64,000 bases of DNA, taken from contig JAHDQO010000003.1 of the NCBI GenBank assembly GCA_018433765.1, positions 174,715 to 238,714 of the forward strand, in the 5' to 3' direction. The position numbers and the translations under genes were made by a program. Shown here piece after piece: positions 16,905-25,435 of the stretch; positions within the stretch are counted from its first letter, which is position 1; every line of letters begins with the position of its first letter. The notes under the pieces were generated by a model, which made no database searches, was not told the DNA's origin, and was given only the letters and a program-made list of their open reading frames with translations. Source of the stretch: Tissierellales bacterium (GTDB taxonomy: Bacteria; Bacillota; Clostridia; Tissierellales; Sedimentibacteraceae).

Positions 16905-18641
16905 ATGAAACTTGAATTGATACAGGATACTGTTGTTAGTATAGCTGAGGCTATAGCAAATGTATTAGATATTGATGTTATTATTGTTGATCATGAATGC
17001 AATATTATTGGTAACACATATAAACATATGGTTAGCAGTGAAATTATTGTTGATGAAAAATCAGTGATGGGACAAGTTTTGACTTCAGGTAAAGTTGCAG
17101 CTTATGTAGATAAGGGCAAGTCATTATACTGCAATGAGTGTGATTATGTGAGTGAATGTATTATTCAAGGAATGATAGCAGTGCCCATTCGTTATGAAGA
17201 TAAAGTTGTTGGTGCAATAGGAACTATAATTAAAGATAAGAATATTCAAGAAAGAATTAAATTAAATATAGATGGTATTGTTTTCTTTTTGGAAAGAATG
17301 GCTGATTTAGTTGCAAGTAAACTAAAAAATATAGAAGACTATAAAAAAATAGAATTAATTAATAAAGAAAAAGAATTAATTATTGAATCTATAACTGATG
17401 CAATAGTTTTTATTGATAATAATGGTAACATTATTTATTTTAACGATATGTTTAAAGAATATTTTAATGTAGATATTACTTCAATTAATAAGAAAATTAC
17501 GAAAGTAATACCTCATACTATTATTGAAAGATTTTTATTCAACAGAAAAAGTATATATAATAATATAATTACTATTGATAATTATGATATTAAATTTAAA
17601 GGATTAATTACATGTGTTAATACGAAAGTAAATGGAGATATATTTGGAACACTTATAATACTTAAAAAGATAGAAACAGCGTATAAAGTTATAAATGAAA
17701 TATCAAATAATAAGTCTTTGGCTACATTTGATAAAATTATTTATAATGATGAAAAAATAAAAGAGTTAATAAAAAAAGCTAAGAAAATAGCTATTACTAA
17801 TAAAAACATATTGATAAAAGGTGAAAAAGGAACAGGTAAAAAAATGATTGCTAGTGCAATTCATAATTTTAGCAGTAGAAAAGATAATTACTTTTATGTT
17901 GTTAATTGTAATGAAATATCGAGAGAAAACTTTCTTCTTGACCTTTTTGGAATTAGTGAAAATGGAAAAAACATAGGGAAATTTCAGTTAGCAAACAATG
18001 GTACAATAGTGTTAAATGAAATATGTGAATTGCCTTTAAATATACAAAATGATATTCTAGAATATATAAACAATGGGCAAATGGAATTAGAAAAGGGCAC
18101 AGTGATTAAAGATATTAATGTAAGAATTATTGCCACAACAAGTCAAGATATTGAAGAACTGTCGTCTAGTAATGAGTTCAATGAGGAATTATTTTATAGG
18201 TTAAACACTACAAGCATTGATGTACCATCTCTTAATGATAGAAGTAAAGAAGAATTTGATTTGTTAGTAAATCATTTTATAAAAATATTTGTTAATCTTT
18301 TAAATAAAGACAACATAGAAATTAGCGAAAGAGGTCTTAAAATATTATTTTCATATCATTGGCAGAATAATGTTAAGGAGCTTAAAAAGATAATAGAGAG
18401 ATTAGTTTATAAATCAAAGAGCAGTTTTATAAGTGAATCATTAGTTAAAACAACTCTAAAGATATCAAATTCACACAAATCAAATGAAAAAATAAAAAAA
18501 TATGATGAATACGAAAAACAAATATTAGAAAATGCTCTTAATCAATATAAAGACTGTAAAAATGGAAAATATATAGTAGCAGAAAAACTAGATATAGGTA
18601 TAGCTACATTATATAGAAAAATAAAAAAATACAATTTATAA
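16905..18641 (+). CDS. DhaR-like enhancer-binding-type regulator lacking the GAFTGA loop
   Basis: About 578 residues. The N-terminal GAF-like sensor contains a cysteine cluster (CNECDYVSEC). A PAS domain follows (SITDAIVFIDNNGNIIYFN), then an AAA+ domain with Walker A GEKGTGKK, and a C-terminal Fis-type helix-turn-helix (IATLYRKIKKYNL). Where sigma-54 activators carry GAFTGA, this reads LFGISENGKNIG, and the Walker B aspartate is replaced (VLNEI). It should therefore not remodel sigma-54 and may activate a sigma-A promoter, as E. coli DhaR does. Being next to dhaKL supports control of that operon. ATG 16905 follows AAGGGGTG; an in-frame GTG at 16896 lies inside that site. Confidence 0.8.
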   Translation: MKLELIQDTVVSIAEAIANVLDIDVIIVDHECNIIGNTYKHMVSSEIIVDEKSVMGQVLTSGKVAAYVDKGKSLYCNECDYVSECIIQGMIAVPIRYEDKVVGAIGTIIKDKNIQERIKLNIDGIVFFLERMADLVASKLKNIEDYKKIELINKEKELIIESITDAIVFIDNNGNIIYFNDMFKEYFNVDITSINKKITKVIPHTIIERFLFNRKSIYNNIITIDNYDIKFKGLITCVNTKVNGDIFGTLIILKKIETAYKVINEISNNKSLATFDKIIYNDEKIKELIKKAKKIAITNKNILIKGEKGTGKKMIASAIHNFSSRKDNYFYVVNCNEISRENFLLDLFGISENGKNIGKFQLANNGTIVLNEICELPLNIQNDILEYINNGQMELEKGTVIKDINVRIIATTSQDIEELSSSNEFNEELFYRLNTTSIDVPSLNDRSKEEFDLLVNHFIKIFVNLLNKDNIEISERGLKILFSYHWQNNVKELKKIIERLVYKSKSSFISESLVKTTLKISNSHKSNEKIKKYDEYEKQILENALNQYKDCKNGKYIVAEKLDIGIATLYRKIKKYNL

Positions 18642-18648
18642 ATATTTG

Positions 18649-18680
18649 CCTCATTAATTATAATGAGGTGTTTTTTTTAT
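18649..18680 (+). terminator. Rho-independent terminator of the regulator gene
   Basis: CCTCATTA (18649-18656) pairs with TAATGAGG (18661-18668) over a 4-nt loop, followed by a T-rich tract. Confidence 0.85.
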
Positions 18681-18774
18681 GTAGAATAAATGAAACTTAC
18701 TTATAAAATATGTGCTATTAGGTTAAACTGTAATATAAAAGAAATATTGACATATTAATTTGGAGGATTACAAT

Positions 18775-19857
18775 TTGAATAAAGAAGTTATTTCAGATAA
18801 ACAAGGTATTGCAATATTGGTTTTATTTATTATAGGTGAATCATCAATACTAGTGTCGGGTATTAATGCAGGTAAAGATTTATGGATGGCTATTATTATA
18901 GCATTAGTTATGGCTTTACCACTAATATATATATACAGCAAATTATATAATATTTATCCTGATAAGGATATATTTTATTTGATAGAAAAATGTTTTGGTA
19001 AAGTTATTGGCAAAATTGTAATTTTTCTATATACATGGTTTGCTTTTGAACTGACTGCTTTAGTAGCAAGAAATCTTGGACAGTTTGTTAATACTGTAAG
19101 TTTTCCAGAAACTCCATTTATTGTACCAACAATAGGTGTTATAATTTTATGTGGTTGGATTGTAAGAGAAGGCATAGAAGTTATAGGCAGATGTGCCGAT
19201 TTCTTTGTATTACTACCAATTGCTTTAGTTCTTGTTACAATAATTTTACTTATTCCTAATATGAATATTGAGAATGTCAGACCTATGCTATTTAAGGGTA
19301 TAGAGCCAATAATTAAAAGCTCCTATGAGGTATTTATATATCCATTCTGTGAAACTGTTATATTTATTTTTGCTATATCTTCTCTAAAAAATAAAAAATC
19401 TATCGGTAGAATATATTTTAAAAGTACATTAATAGGAGGAGCATTTTTGCTTTTACTTTCGCTAACAATAGTGTTAGTGTTAGGAATGAGAGATGCCGCC
19501 AATAATTACTATCCCGGATATTTAACCTTTACAAGAGTAAATATAGGCAGCTTTTTGCAGAGAATTGAAATTGTTTCTTCAATTTTATTTTTACTAGGAA
19601 TATTTATTAAAACAAGTGTATATTTACTGGCCACATGCAAAGGATTTGCCGCATTATTTGGAGTAAAAGATTATAGATTTATAGTTATACCAATTTGTTT
19701 ACTAGCTGTGAATTTTGCTTACTTTTCATTTGATGGTGTAATGAGCTATAATGAATGGATTTTTGATGTGTGGATATATTATGCTTTCTTGTTTATGGTT
19801 ATCATACCTGTTGTAATCTTAATAATTTCTAAATTAAGAAAATTATCCTCCTCCTAA
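18775..19857 (+). CDS. Spore germination receptor B subunit (GerAB/GerKB family permease)
   Basis: A 360-residue membrane protein with about ten hydrophobic segments and the amino-acid-permease-like layout of GerAB proteins (DKQGIAILVLFIIGESSIL at the start). It is the part of the germinant receptor thought to sense small molecules in the spore inner membrane. The start TTG 18775 is nine bases after TGGAGGA. An upstream in-frame TTG at 18760 overlaps that site. Unusually, it faces the A and C genes instead of lying between them in the same operon, and its 3' end overlaps the end of a minus-strand gene by 15 bp. Confidence 0.9.
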   Translation: MNKEVISDKQGIAILVLFIIGESSILVSGINAGKDLWMAIIIALVMALPLIYIYSKLYNIYPDKDIFYLIEKCFGKVIGKIVIFLYTWFAFELTALVARNLGQFVNTVSFPETPFIVPTIGVIILCGWIVREGIEVIGRCADFFVLLPIALVLVTIILLIPNMNIENVRPMLFKGIEPIIKSSYEVFIYPFCETVIFIFAISSLKNKKSIGRIYFKSTLIGGAFLLLLSLTIVLVLGMRDAANNYYPGYLTFTRVNIGSFLQRIEIVSSILFLLGIFIKTSVYLLATCKGFAALFGVKDYRFIVIPICLLAVNFAYFSFDGVMSYNEWIFDVWIYYAFLFMVIIPVVILIISKLRKLSSS

Positions 19858-20058
19858 AATAGATGTAATAATTTTTTCTGTCAACATTACTGTGCTAGGT
19901 ATTTTAATATCTAAACTAATTAAAATACTAATTATAAATGCTAAAAAAAAGGTAATTGAATATAATACCAATTCTTTCTTTTGATTATCGTTATTTAAAC
20001 GAGATATCTCAAAGTAACCAATGATTACATAGGCTATAATTACTAAAACAACTATCAT
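19843..20058 (-). CDS. Small two-helix membrane protein of the germination locus
   Basis: A 71-residue protein with two hydrophobic segments (about residues 2-14 and 32-48) separated by a short charged stretch. It follows the gerAC-like gene on the same strand after 27 bases, and short membrane ORFs are known in other germination-receptor operons, so it is probably a real member of this set. The nearest binding site (AAAGGA) is about 14 bases from the ATG, which is long. No function can be assigned from sequence. Confidence 0.55.
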   Translation of the reverse strand: MIVVLVIIAYVIIGYFEISRLNNDNQKKELVLYSITFFLAFIISILISLDIKIPSTVMLTEKIITSILGGG

Positions 20059-20085
20059 TTAATTAAATATTATCCTTTCTATAGA

Positions 20086-21252
20086 TTAATTTGAATTAAT
20101 TGGGTATGATGTTAAGGAACTTCCTTGTATAGTTAAATCAACATTTACGCTAACTTGCAAATTGCTAAAAATTTCATCCCAATTATTTATCATTTTTTTA
20201 AATTCATCAGGATGATTTATTTTTACTTTTCTTCCAAACCCAAATACATCAGTTTTATATTCTCTTTGTACTTTGTTAATTGTAGATTCTAAACGGGTTT
20301 TTATTAATTCTTCTGCATATTTTTCAAATTCTTTACGTCCTTTTTTACTCAAAAAGTCTACTTTCTCTCCATATTGTGCTATTTCAGATATTTCAACATT
20401 CATTTTAACATCAATATTTATTATTATATTATCTTCAATAATATCAGTACTAACTTTTGTTTTACTATCAAATACTTCTAGAGATATATTAGTATTGGTA
20501 TCTAGTGCATTTTCAATCAATATTATTCCACCGTCAAAGTCTTCTCCTTTAATTATTATCATATTAGTAGTGTCGTATTCATTAAGCCACCCTACCATTT
20601 TATTTTTTCTAAAAACAGCAGTACCAAATATTGTAGGTGCTTTCATACCATTTATATCTATAGCTTTTGTTGTGGGGGCAATAGGAGATTGTATTTTGCA
20701 TGACAGACTGTCTTTAAATTCATATAATTCAACAGAATGATATTTAGGTATACTCTTCTCAGAATTAAGCATTTCTTCAAGATGATATGATGCAGTGTTA
20801 TGAACAGTATCTTTACTTTCTAGAATTTTTTTAGCTGTTTCATCCAATGAGATTAATAAAAATATGTCTGATCTAATTTCAATTGATCGATTAAAGAAAT
20901 CTAGAATAGGTGAAATTCCTTCTTTAGCAATGTCTTTACTAATAACTATTACTTTTGCATGGCTCCAATATGTTTTTTTGCCTGAAATCTGAATGGAATT
21001 ACGAATTGCATCAAAAATAGTTTTACCTGTGGCAGAATAAATTGCTGATTCCATTTCAACGTTTTCGCCGCCTTTTGGAGATATAGTTTCTATAGATATT
21101 ATATAATCATCGTTATCTTCACTCTTGTCTATAGCAGCACCAGTAACAATTAAAAAATCATTAATTTCTCTATAGTTCCAACAGCCAGAAATAACAGATG
21201 AACTTAAAAGTATTATAAATATAAGTATGAACATTTTAATATTTTTCTTCAT
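20086..21252 (-). CDS. Spore germination receptor C subunit (GerAC/GerKC family lipoprotein)
   Basis: A signal peptide ends in lipobox ISGC followed by WNYREI, a hallmark of Ger(x)C proteins. The approximately 388-residue lipoprotein would be anchored on the outer face of the spore inner membrane with the A and B subunits. An in-frame TTG at 21270 lies within TTGGAG, which I read as the binding site for ATG 21252. About 330 bp of repeats separates it from the A gene upstream, so coupling with that gene may be broken. Confidence 0.9.
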   Translation of the reverse strand: MKKNIKMFILIFIILLSSSVISGCWNYREINDFLIVTGAAIDKSEDNDDYIISIETISPKGGENVEMESAIYSATGKTIFDAIRNSIQISGKKTYWSHAKVIVISKDIAKEGISPILDFFNRSIEIRSDIFLLISLDETAKKILESKDTVHNTASYHLEEMLNSEKSIPKYHSVELYEFKDSLSCKIQSPIAPTTKAIDINGMKAPTIFGTAVFRKNKMVGWLNEYDTTNMIIIKGEDFDGGIILIENALDTNTNISLEVFDSKTKVSTDIIEDNIIINIDVKMNVEISEIAQYGEKVDFLSKKGRKEFEKYAEELIKTRLESTINKVQREYKTDVFGFGRKVKINHPDEFKKMINNWDEIFSNLQVSVNVDLTIQGSSLTSYPINSN

Positions 21253-21269
21253 AGAGCTATAATTCTCCA

Positions 21270-21430
21270 ATCTTTTACTTTATTAACCACGGAAGAACAC
21301 GGAAATACACGGAATTTTTTCTTCCAACTTACTACTTTCCAACTAAGATCCTTCGACTAACGCTCAGGATGACCCTAATGTTAAACGAGTGACGAAGAAC
21401 TAGTAACGAGGAATATGGTGTAAATTTTCT
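21270..21430 (-). repeat. Mosaic intergenic repeats between gerA-type and gerC-type genes
   Basis: Modules in order are ACCACGGAAGAACACGGAAA with flanks (21287-21320), AAGATCCTTCGACTAACGCT with flanks (about 21347-21376), and ACGAGTGACGAAGAACTAGT (about 21385-21410). The same modules appear as reverse complements at 28.66-28.80 and 29.77-30.51 kb. The remainder up to 21488 is AT-rich without a gene. Confidence 0.8.
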
Positions 21431-21488
21431 AAAGAAAATTTAATAAATAAAATAAATCAAAAGTTTTTATTTAAAAAACTATCCTTTA

Positions 21489-21558
21489 ATTCTCATTTCT
21501 CCATTCTCATTTCTCCATTCTCATTTCTCCATTCTCATTTCTCCATTCTCATTTCTCC
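21489..21558 (+). repeat. Five tandem 14-bp repeats
   Basis: The unit ATTCTCATTTCTCC is repeated perfectly five times (21489-21558), 22 bp beyond the stop codon of the gerA-type gene. It has no spacers, so it is not a CRISPR array. It is a probable slippage tract. Confidence 0.9.
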
Positions 21559-21580
21559 ATTCATTTAATTCTCAATTCAT

Positions 21581-23113
21581 TTATTTCTTCCTCTTAGGAT
21601 TTGCTTTACCTATTAGTCTTGGGCGGTATTTCATGTACCACCAAGGAGCTCTAACTGTTGAATCTTTGATTTCCTGCATATTTAGTGATCCAATTGTCAG
21701 CATATAAGGTATACCAAAAGACCTCATTGACATTAAATGTATAAATAAACTTATAACCCCAAACATATATCCATATAAACCTAAGAAAGAAGCTAAAAAT
21801 AAGAAAATAAGCCTTGTATAAATAATGCCGCCTTTTAAGGGATAAATTAAGAAAGCTGAAATTCCAGTTAAAGATATAACAATTACTATCGGTGCACTTA
21901 CAATTTTAGCAGCAACAGCAGCTTCTCCAATAACAAGTGCTCCAACTATACTTATTGCAGCTCCTACTGGTTCAGGCAGTCTTATTCCGCCTTCTCGCAA
22001 TAAATCAAATATTATTATCATAATTAATATTTCTAATATTGTAGGAAAGGGGACACTATCTCTAGCCGAAGAAATACTCAATAATAACGGAGTAGGAAGC
22101 ATTTCTTGGTGATAAGTTACTAATGCTAAATAAATAGCAGGTATACTTGTTGTGAAAAAGAAAGCTATATATCTAAGCATTCTGTTAAAAGAAGCAAAAA
22201 AGTAAAAATTATAATAATCTTGATTTGATTGAAAATATTCAATGAATAAAAATGGTACTGTTAATACTACAGGTGTTCCATCAACTAATATAGCAATTCT
22301 TCCTTCAAGTATTCTACCTGCAACAACGTCAGGCCTTTCTGTATATCCAATAGTTTCAAAAGGAGAGAAAGGTGAATCACAAATAAGTTCCTCAATATAA
22401 TTAGTTTCCAATATACCATCTATATCAATTTTATCTAGTCTACTTTTTAATTCTTCTAAAACCTTTTTATTAACAAGTTCTTCAACATAGCAAAGGCTTA
22501 CTTTTGTTTTTGTTCTTACTCCAATTTCTCTAAATTCAAATTTTAAACCTGATGTTCTTATTTTTCTTCTTATCATAGATGTATTAATTAATATTGATTC
22601 TATAAAACCTTCTCTTGGACCTCTAACAACAAGTTCTGCTGAAGGTTCATTTATTCCTCTAAAAGACCAGCCTTTTGTATTTAGAATAAGAACTTCATCT
22701 ATTCCATCTACAAATAGAACTGTGTCTCCATAAACTATACAACCAATTATTTCATCAATGTCAGTAGATCTTTTAATATCATCCGATATAATTACCTTTT
22801 TTATAAGGTAATCAAGAATATTAGATTTCTCAATGTCTTCATCAATTTTTTTTCTCATTATTGGCAGTAGAATATTTTCATTTACAATTTCTTTGTCTAT
22901 CATTCCATCAACAAAAATTAAACAGCAGTCAATTGAGTTTGGTTTTTGTGACTCAAGATTCCTAAAAATAATTGTGCTATCATTTGCAAATATATCTTTA
23001 AACATTGATATGTTATCAGCTAGTGATTTTTTTAACTGTTTCTGCTTTTTTTCAGAATCTTTCTGATTATTAATATTTTTTCCAAATAGTATATCTTTTA
23101 AATTTCTAAACAT
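21581..23113 (-). CDS. Spore germination receptor A subunit (GerAA/GerKA family)
   Basis: A 510-residue protein with the usual layout: a hydrophilic N-terminal half of about 290 residues, then membrane segments from about residue 310. Family motifs include IVDGTPVVLTVP-like text near 275-290 and the RLPEPVGAAISIVGALVIGE segment. It is the largest subunit of the germinant receptor. ATG 23113 follows AAAGGAGATTTC on the minus strand. A sigma-G-like promoter lies about 40 bp upstream. C lies downstream on the same strand, but B is on the opposite strand. Confidence 0.92.
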   Translation of the reverse strand: MFRNLKDILFGKNINNQKDSEKKQKQLKKSLADNISMFKDIFANDSTIIFRNLESQKPNSIDCCLIFVDGMIDKEIVNENILLPIMRKKIDEDIEKSNILDYLIKKVIISDDIKRSTDIDEIIGCIVYGDTVLFVDGIDEVLILNTKGWSFRGINEPSAELVVRGPREGFIESILINTSMIRRKIRTSGLKFEFREIGVRTKTKVSLCYVEELVNKKVLEELKSRLDKIDIDGILETNYIEELICDSPFSPFETIGYTERPDVVAGRILEGRIAILVDGTPVVLTVPFLFIEYFQSNQDYYNFYFFASFNRMLRYIAFFFTTSIPAIYLALVTYHQEMLPTPLLLSISSARDSVPFPTILEILIMIIIFDLLREGGIRLPEPVGAAISIVGALVIGEAAVAAKIVSAPIVIVISLTGISAFLIYPLKGGIIYTRLIFLFLASFLGLYGYMFGVISLFIHLMSMRSFGIPYMLTIGSLNMQEIKDSTVRAPWWYMKYRPRLIGKANPKRKK

Positions 23114-23153
23114 GAAATCTCCTTTACATAGTATATAAAAAACTACTTAAATA

Positions 23154-23183
23154 TAATATTTCCAATAGAAGCTTTTATATTCA
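23154..23183 (-). promoter_or_regulatory. Candidate forespore (sigma-G-like) promoter of the germination gene
   Basis: On the minus strand TGAATA (23183-23178) and AATATTA (23160-23154) are 17 bp apart, about 40 bp before the start codon. This resembles sigma-G sites of germination operons. The -10 match is imperfect. Confidence 0.45.
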
Positions 23184-23224
23184 ATTTAAAAGTGGACAGC
23201 ATAAATTATTATATCAATTAGGTA

Positions 23225-23253
23225 TTGAAAATCAATATCAATAATAGTATAAT
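23225..23253 (+). promoter_or_regulatory. Sigma-A promoter of the DUF454-CydDC operon
   Basis: TTGAAA (23225-23230), a 17-bp spacer and TATAAT (23248-23253), 48 bp before the start codon. Confidence 0.75.
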
Positions 23254-23301
23254 AACATATAATGATTATGAATATCATTAAGAAGGTTATGGAGGTATTT
23301 T

Positions 23302-23682
23302 ATGAAAAATGTCTTTTTCTTAATATTAGGAATTGCAGCATTGATGTTAGGAATTATCGGAGTATTATTACCTATATTACCCACGACTCCGTTTCTGCTT
23401 TTAGCATCTTTTTGTTTTTTAAAAGGCTCTCCTAAGTTGAACAATTGGTTTGAAAAAACAAAGATGTATAAAAAATATGTAAAACCTATAAAAGAAGGCA
23501 GAGGTATGACTGTTAAAACTAAACTTACTATATTGATTATTGTTTACGCTATGTTAGGTATTTTATTCTTTACAATAAACAGTGTTATTATGAAATTTAT
23601 TATAATTTTGCTGTTGGCAATTAAAACTATTGTTTTTATAAGGATTAAGACTTTAAAGGGGGAACAATGCGACTATGATTAA
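23302..23682 (+). CDS. DUF454 (YbaN family) small membrane protein
   Basis: A 126-residue protein with an N-terminal hydrophobic segment and the DUF454 signature GIIGVLLPILPTTPFLLLA, followed by a polar loop and one or two C-terminal membrane segments. The family is widespread and uncharacterised. It overlaps the first gene of the CydDC-type ABC pair by eight bases, which implies co-translation and perhaps a shared role in membrane thiol or haem handling (inference). Confidence 0.9.
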   Translation: MKNVFFLILGIAALMLGIIGVLLPILPTTPFLLLASFCFLKGSPKLNNWFEKTKMYKKYVKPIKEGRGMTVKTKLTILIIVYAMLGILFFTINSVIMKFIIILLLAIKTIVFIRIKTLKGEQCDYD

Positions 23683-25435
23683 TAAAAGATTGATAAATTT
23701 ATGTAGTGATTCAAAAAAGTATATTGCTATGACAATATTAATGAATTGGGTATCAATAATATGTAATATAATAATTGTTTTTCTTATAGGAATCGGAATA
23801 GACCAAATTTATAATAATGAAAATGTTCCAATCTATTTATACGCAGTAGTTATTTCTTTATTATTAATAATAAGATTTATATGTAATTTATTAAATTCAA
23901 AATTTTCTTATTTATCATCAACTAATGCAAAAACTATTTTAAGACAAAGTGTATATAAGAAGTTATTAAGTTTGGGGGTGGATTATGCAAACAAAGCTTC
24001 AACTTCTACAATCGTACAAGTAGCAGTTGATGGAATAGAAGCATTAGAAGTTTATTTTGGTAAATATTTACCTCAGTTGTTTTATTCATTATTAGCACCT
24101 TTAACTTTGTTCATATTTCTATCATTTATTTCAATAAAAGTATCAATTATTTTGTTGATTTGTGTACCTTTAATTCCTTTGTCAATCATTGCTGTTATGA
24201 AATTTGCAAAAAAGATATTGAAGAATTATTGGAAAGTTTATACTAATTTAGGAGATACATTTTTAGAAAATTTATATGGTTTAACAACTTTAAAAGTTTT
24301 TAATGTAGATGAACAAAGACATAGAAAGATGAATGAAGATGCAGAAAAATTTAGAAAAGTAACAATGAAAGTGCTTTCTATGCAGTTAAATTCAATTAAT
24401 GTTATGGATTTAATTGCTTATGGAGGTTCAGCACTAGGAATTATTACAGCTTTATTCGAATTTAAGAATGGAAATATTTCTGTAGGAGGAATATTAATTA
24501 TTACATTATTGTCATCAGAATTCTTTATTCCTTTGAGATTGTTAGGGTCATATTTTCATGTAGCAATGAATGGTATAACTGCTAGTGATAAGATTTTTAA
24601 TTTATTGGATCTAAAAGAAAATGAAAAATGTGAGAAATATAAGAGTGTGGTACAAAAGATACACAATCCATCAATAACCATGAAAAATATATCTTTTAGC
24701 TATGATGGTAAAAGAAATGTACTTGAAAATATAAATTTAGAAATAGAAAATAAAAGTTATACAGCATTAGTAGGAGAGAGTGGAAGTGGTAAAAGTACTA
24801 TTGCTTCTCTAATTTTAAAAATGTATCAAGCTGATAAAGGTACAATTTTTTTAAATGGAATAGATATAGTAAATATCCCATTTAATGTATTAATTAAAAG
24901 AATAGCTTTAATATCAACTAACAGCTATATTTTTGGAGGAACTATACTTGAAAATCTGTTAATGGCTAAGCAAAATTCTTCTGATAAAGATATAGAATAT
25001 GCATTAAAGACAGCAAAGCTGTATGATTTTGTGATGCAGCTTCCTAATAAGCTACAAACTCATATAGGAGAAGGAGGCAACTTATTGTCAGGTGGCCAAA
25101 AGCAGAGATTAGCATTAGCTAGAGCCATTTTAGCTGATAGAGATTTAATAATATTTGATGAAGCAACCTCTAATGTAGATGTAGAAAGTGAAGAACAAAT
25201 TTGGAAAGCTATTCATGAACTATCCAGAAAGAAGACCATATTAGTAATTTCGCATAGATTAGCAAATGTTAAGTATGCTGATAAAATTTATGTTTTAAAT
25301 AAGGGAAAGTTAGCTGAAAAAGGTACTCATGAAGAATTATTAGCTTCAAAAAGTGTTTATTATAATTTATGGACAGTACAAAGAGAATTGGAAATGGTAA
25401 GAGGTGATGTAAATGAAAAGAACTTCTGGTATTAA
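23675..25435 (+). CDS. ABC exporter half-subunit, CydD-like
   Basis: A 586-residue half-transporter: about six membrane segments in the first 300 residues, then an ATPase domain with Walker A GESGSGKST, signature LLSGGQKQRLALARA and Walker B LIIFDEATS. With the next gene it forms a heterodimer like CydDC, which exports cysteine or glutathione and binds haem in aerobes. No cytochrome bd genes are present here, so a thiol- or haem-related or other role in an anaerobe is open. The binding site GGGGGAA precedes ATG 23675. Confidence 0.82.
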   Translation: MINKRLINLCSDSKKYIAMTILMNWVSIICNIIIVFLIGIGIDQIYNNENVPIYLYAVVISLLLIIRFICNLLNSKFSYLSSTNAKTILRQSVYKKLLSLGVDYANKASTSTIVQVAVDGIEALEVYFGKYLPQLFYSLLAPLTLFIFLSFISIKVSIILLICVPLIPLSIIAVMKFAKKILKNYWKVYTNLGDTFLENLYGLTTLKVFNVDEQRHRKMNEDAEKFRKVTMKVLSMQLNSINVMDLIAYGGSALGIITALFEFKNGNISVGGILIITLLSSEFFIPLRLLGSYFHVAMNGITASDKIFNLLDLKENEKCEKYKSVVQKIHNPSITMKNISFSYDGKRNVLENINLEIENKSYTALVGESGSGKSTIASLILKMYQADKGTIFLNGIDIVNIPFNVLIKRIALISTNSYIFGGTILENLLMAKQNSSDKDIEYALKTAKLYDFVMQLPNKLQTHIGEGGNLLSGGQKQRLALARAILADRDLIIFDEATSNVDVESEEQIWKAIHELSRKKTILVISHRLANVKYADKIYVLNKGKLAEKGTHEELLASKSVYYNLWTVQRELEMVRGDVNEKNFWY

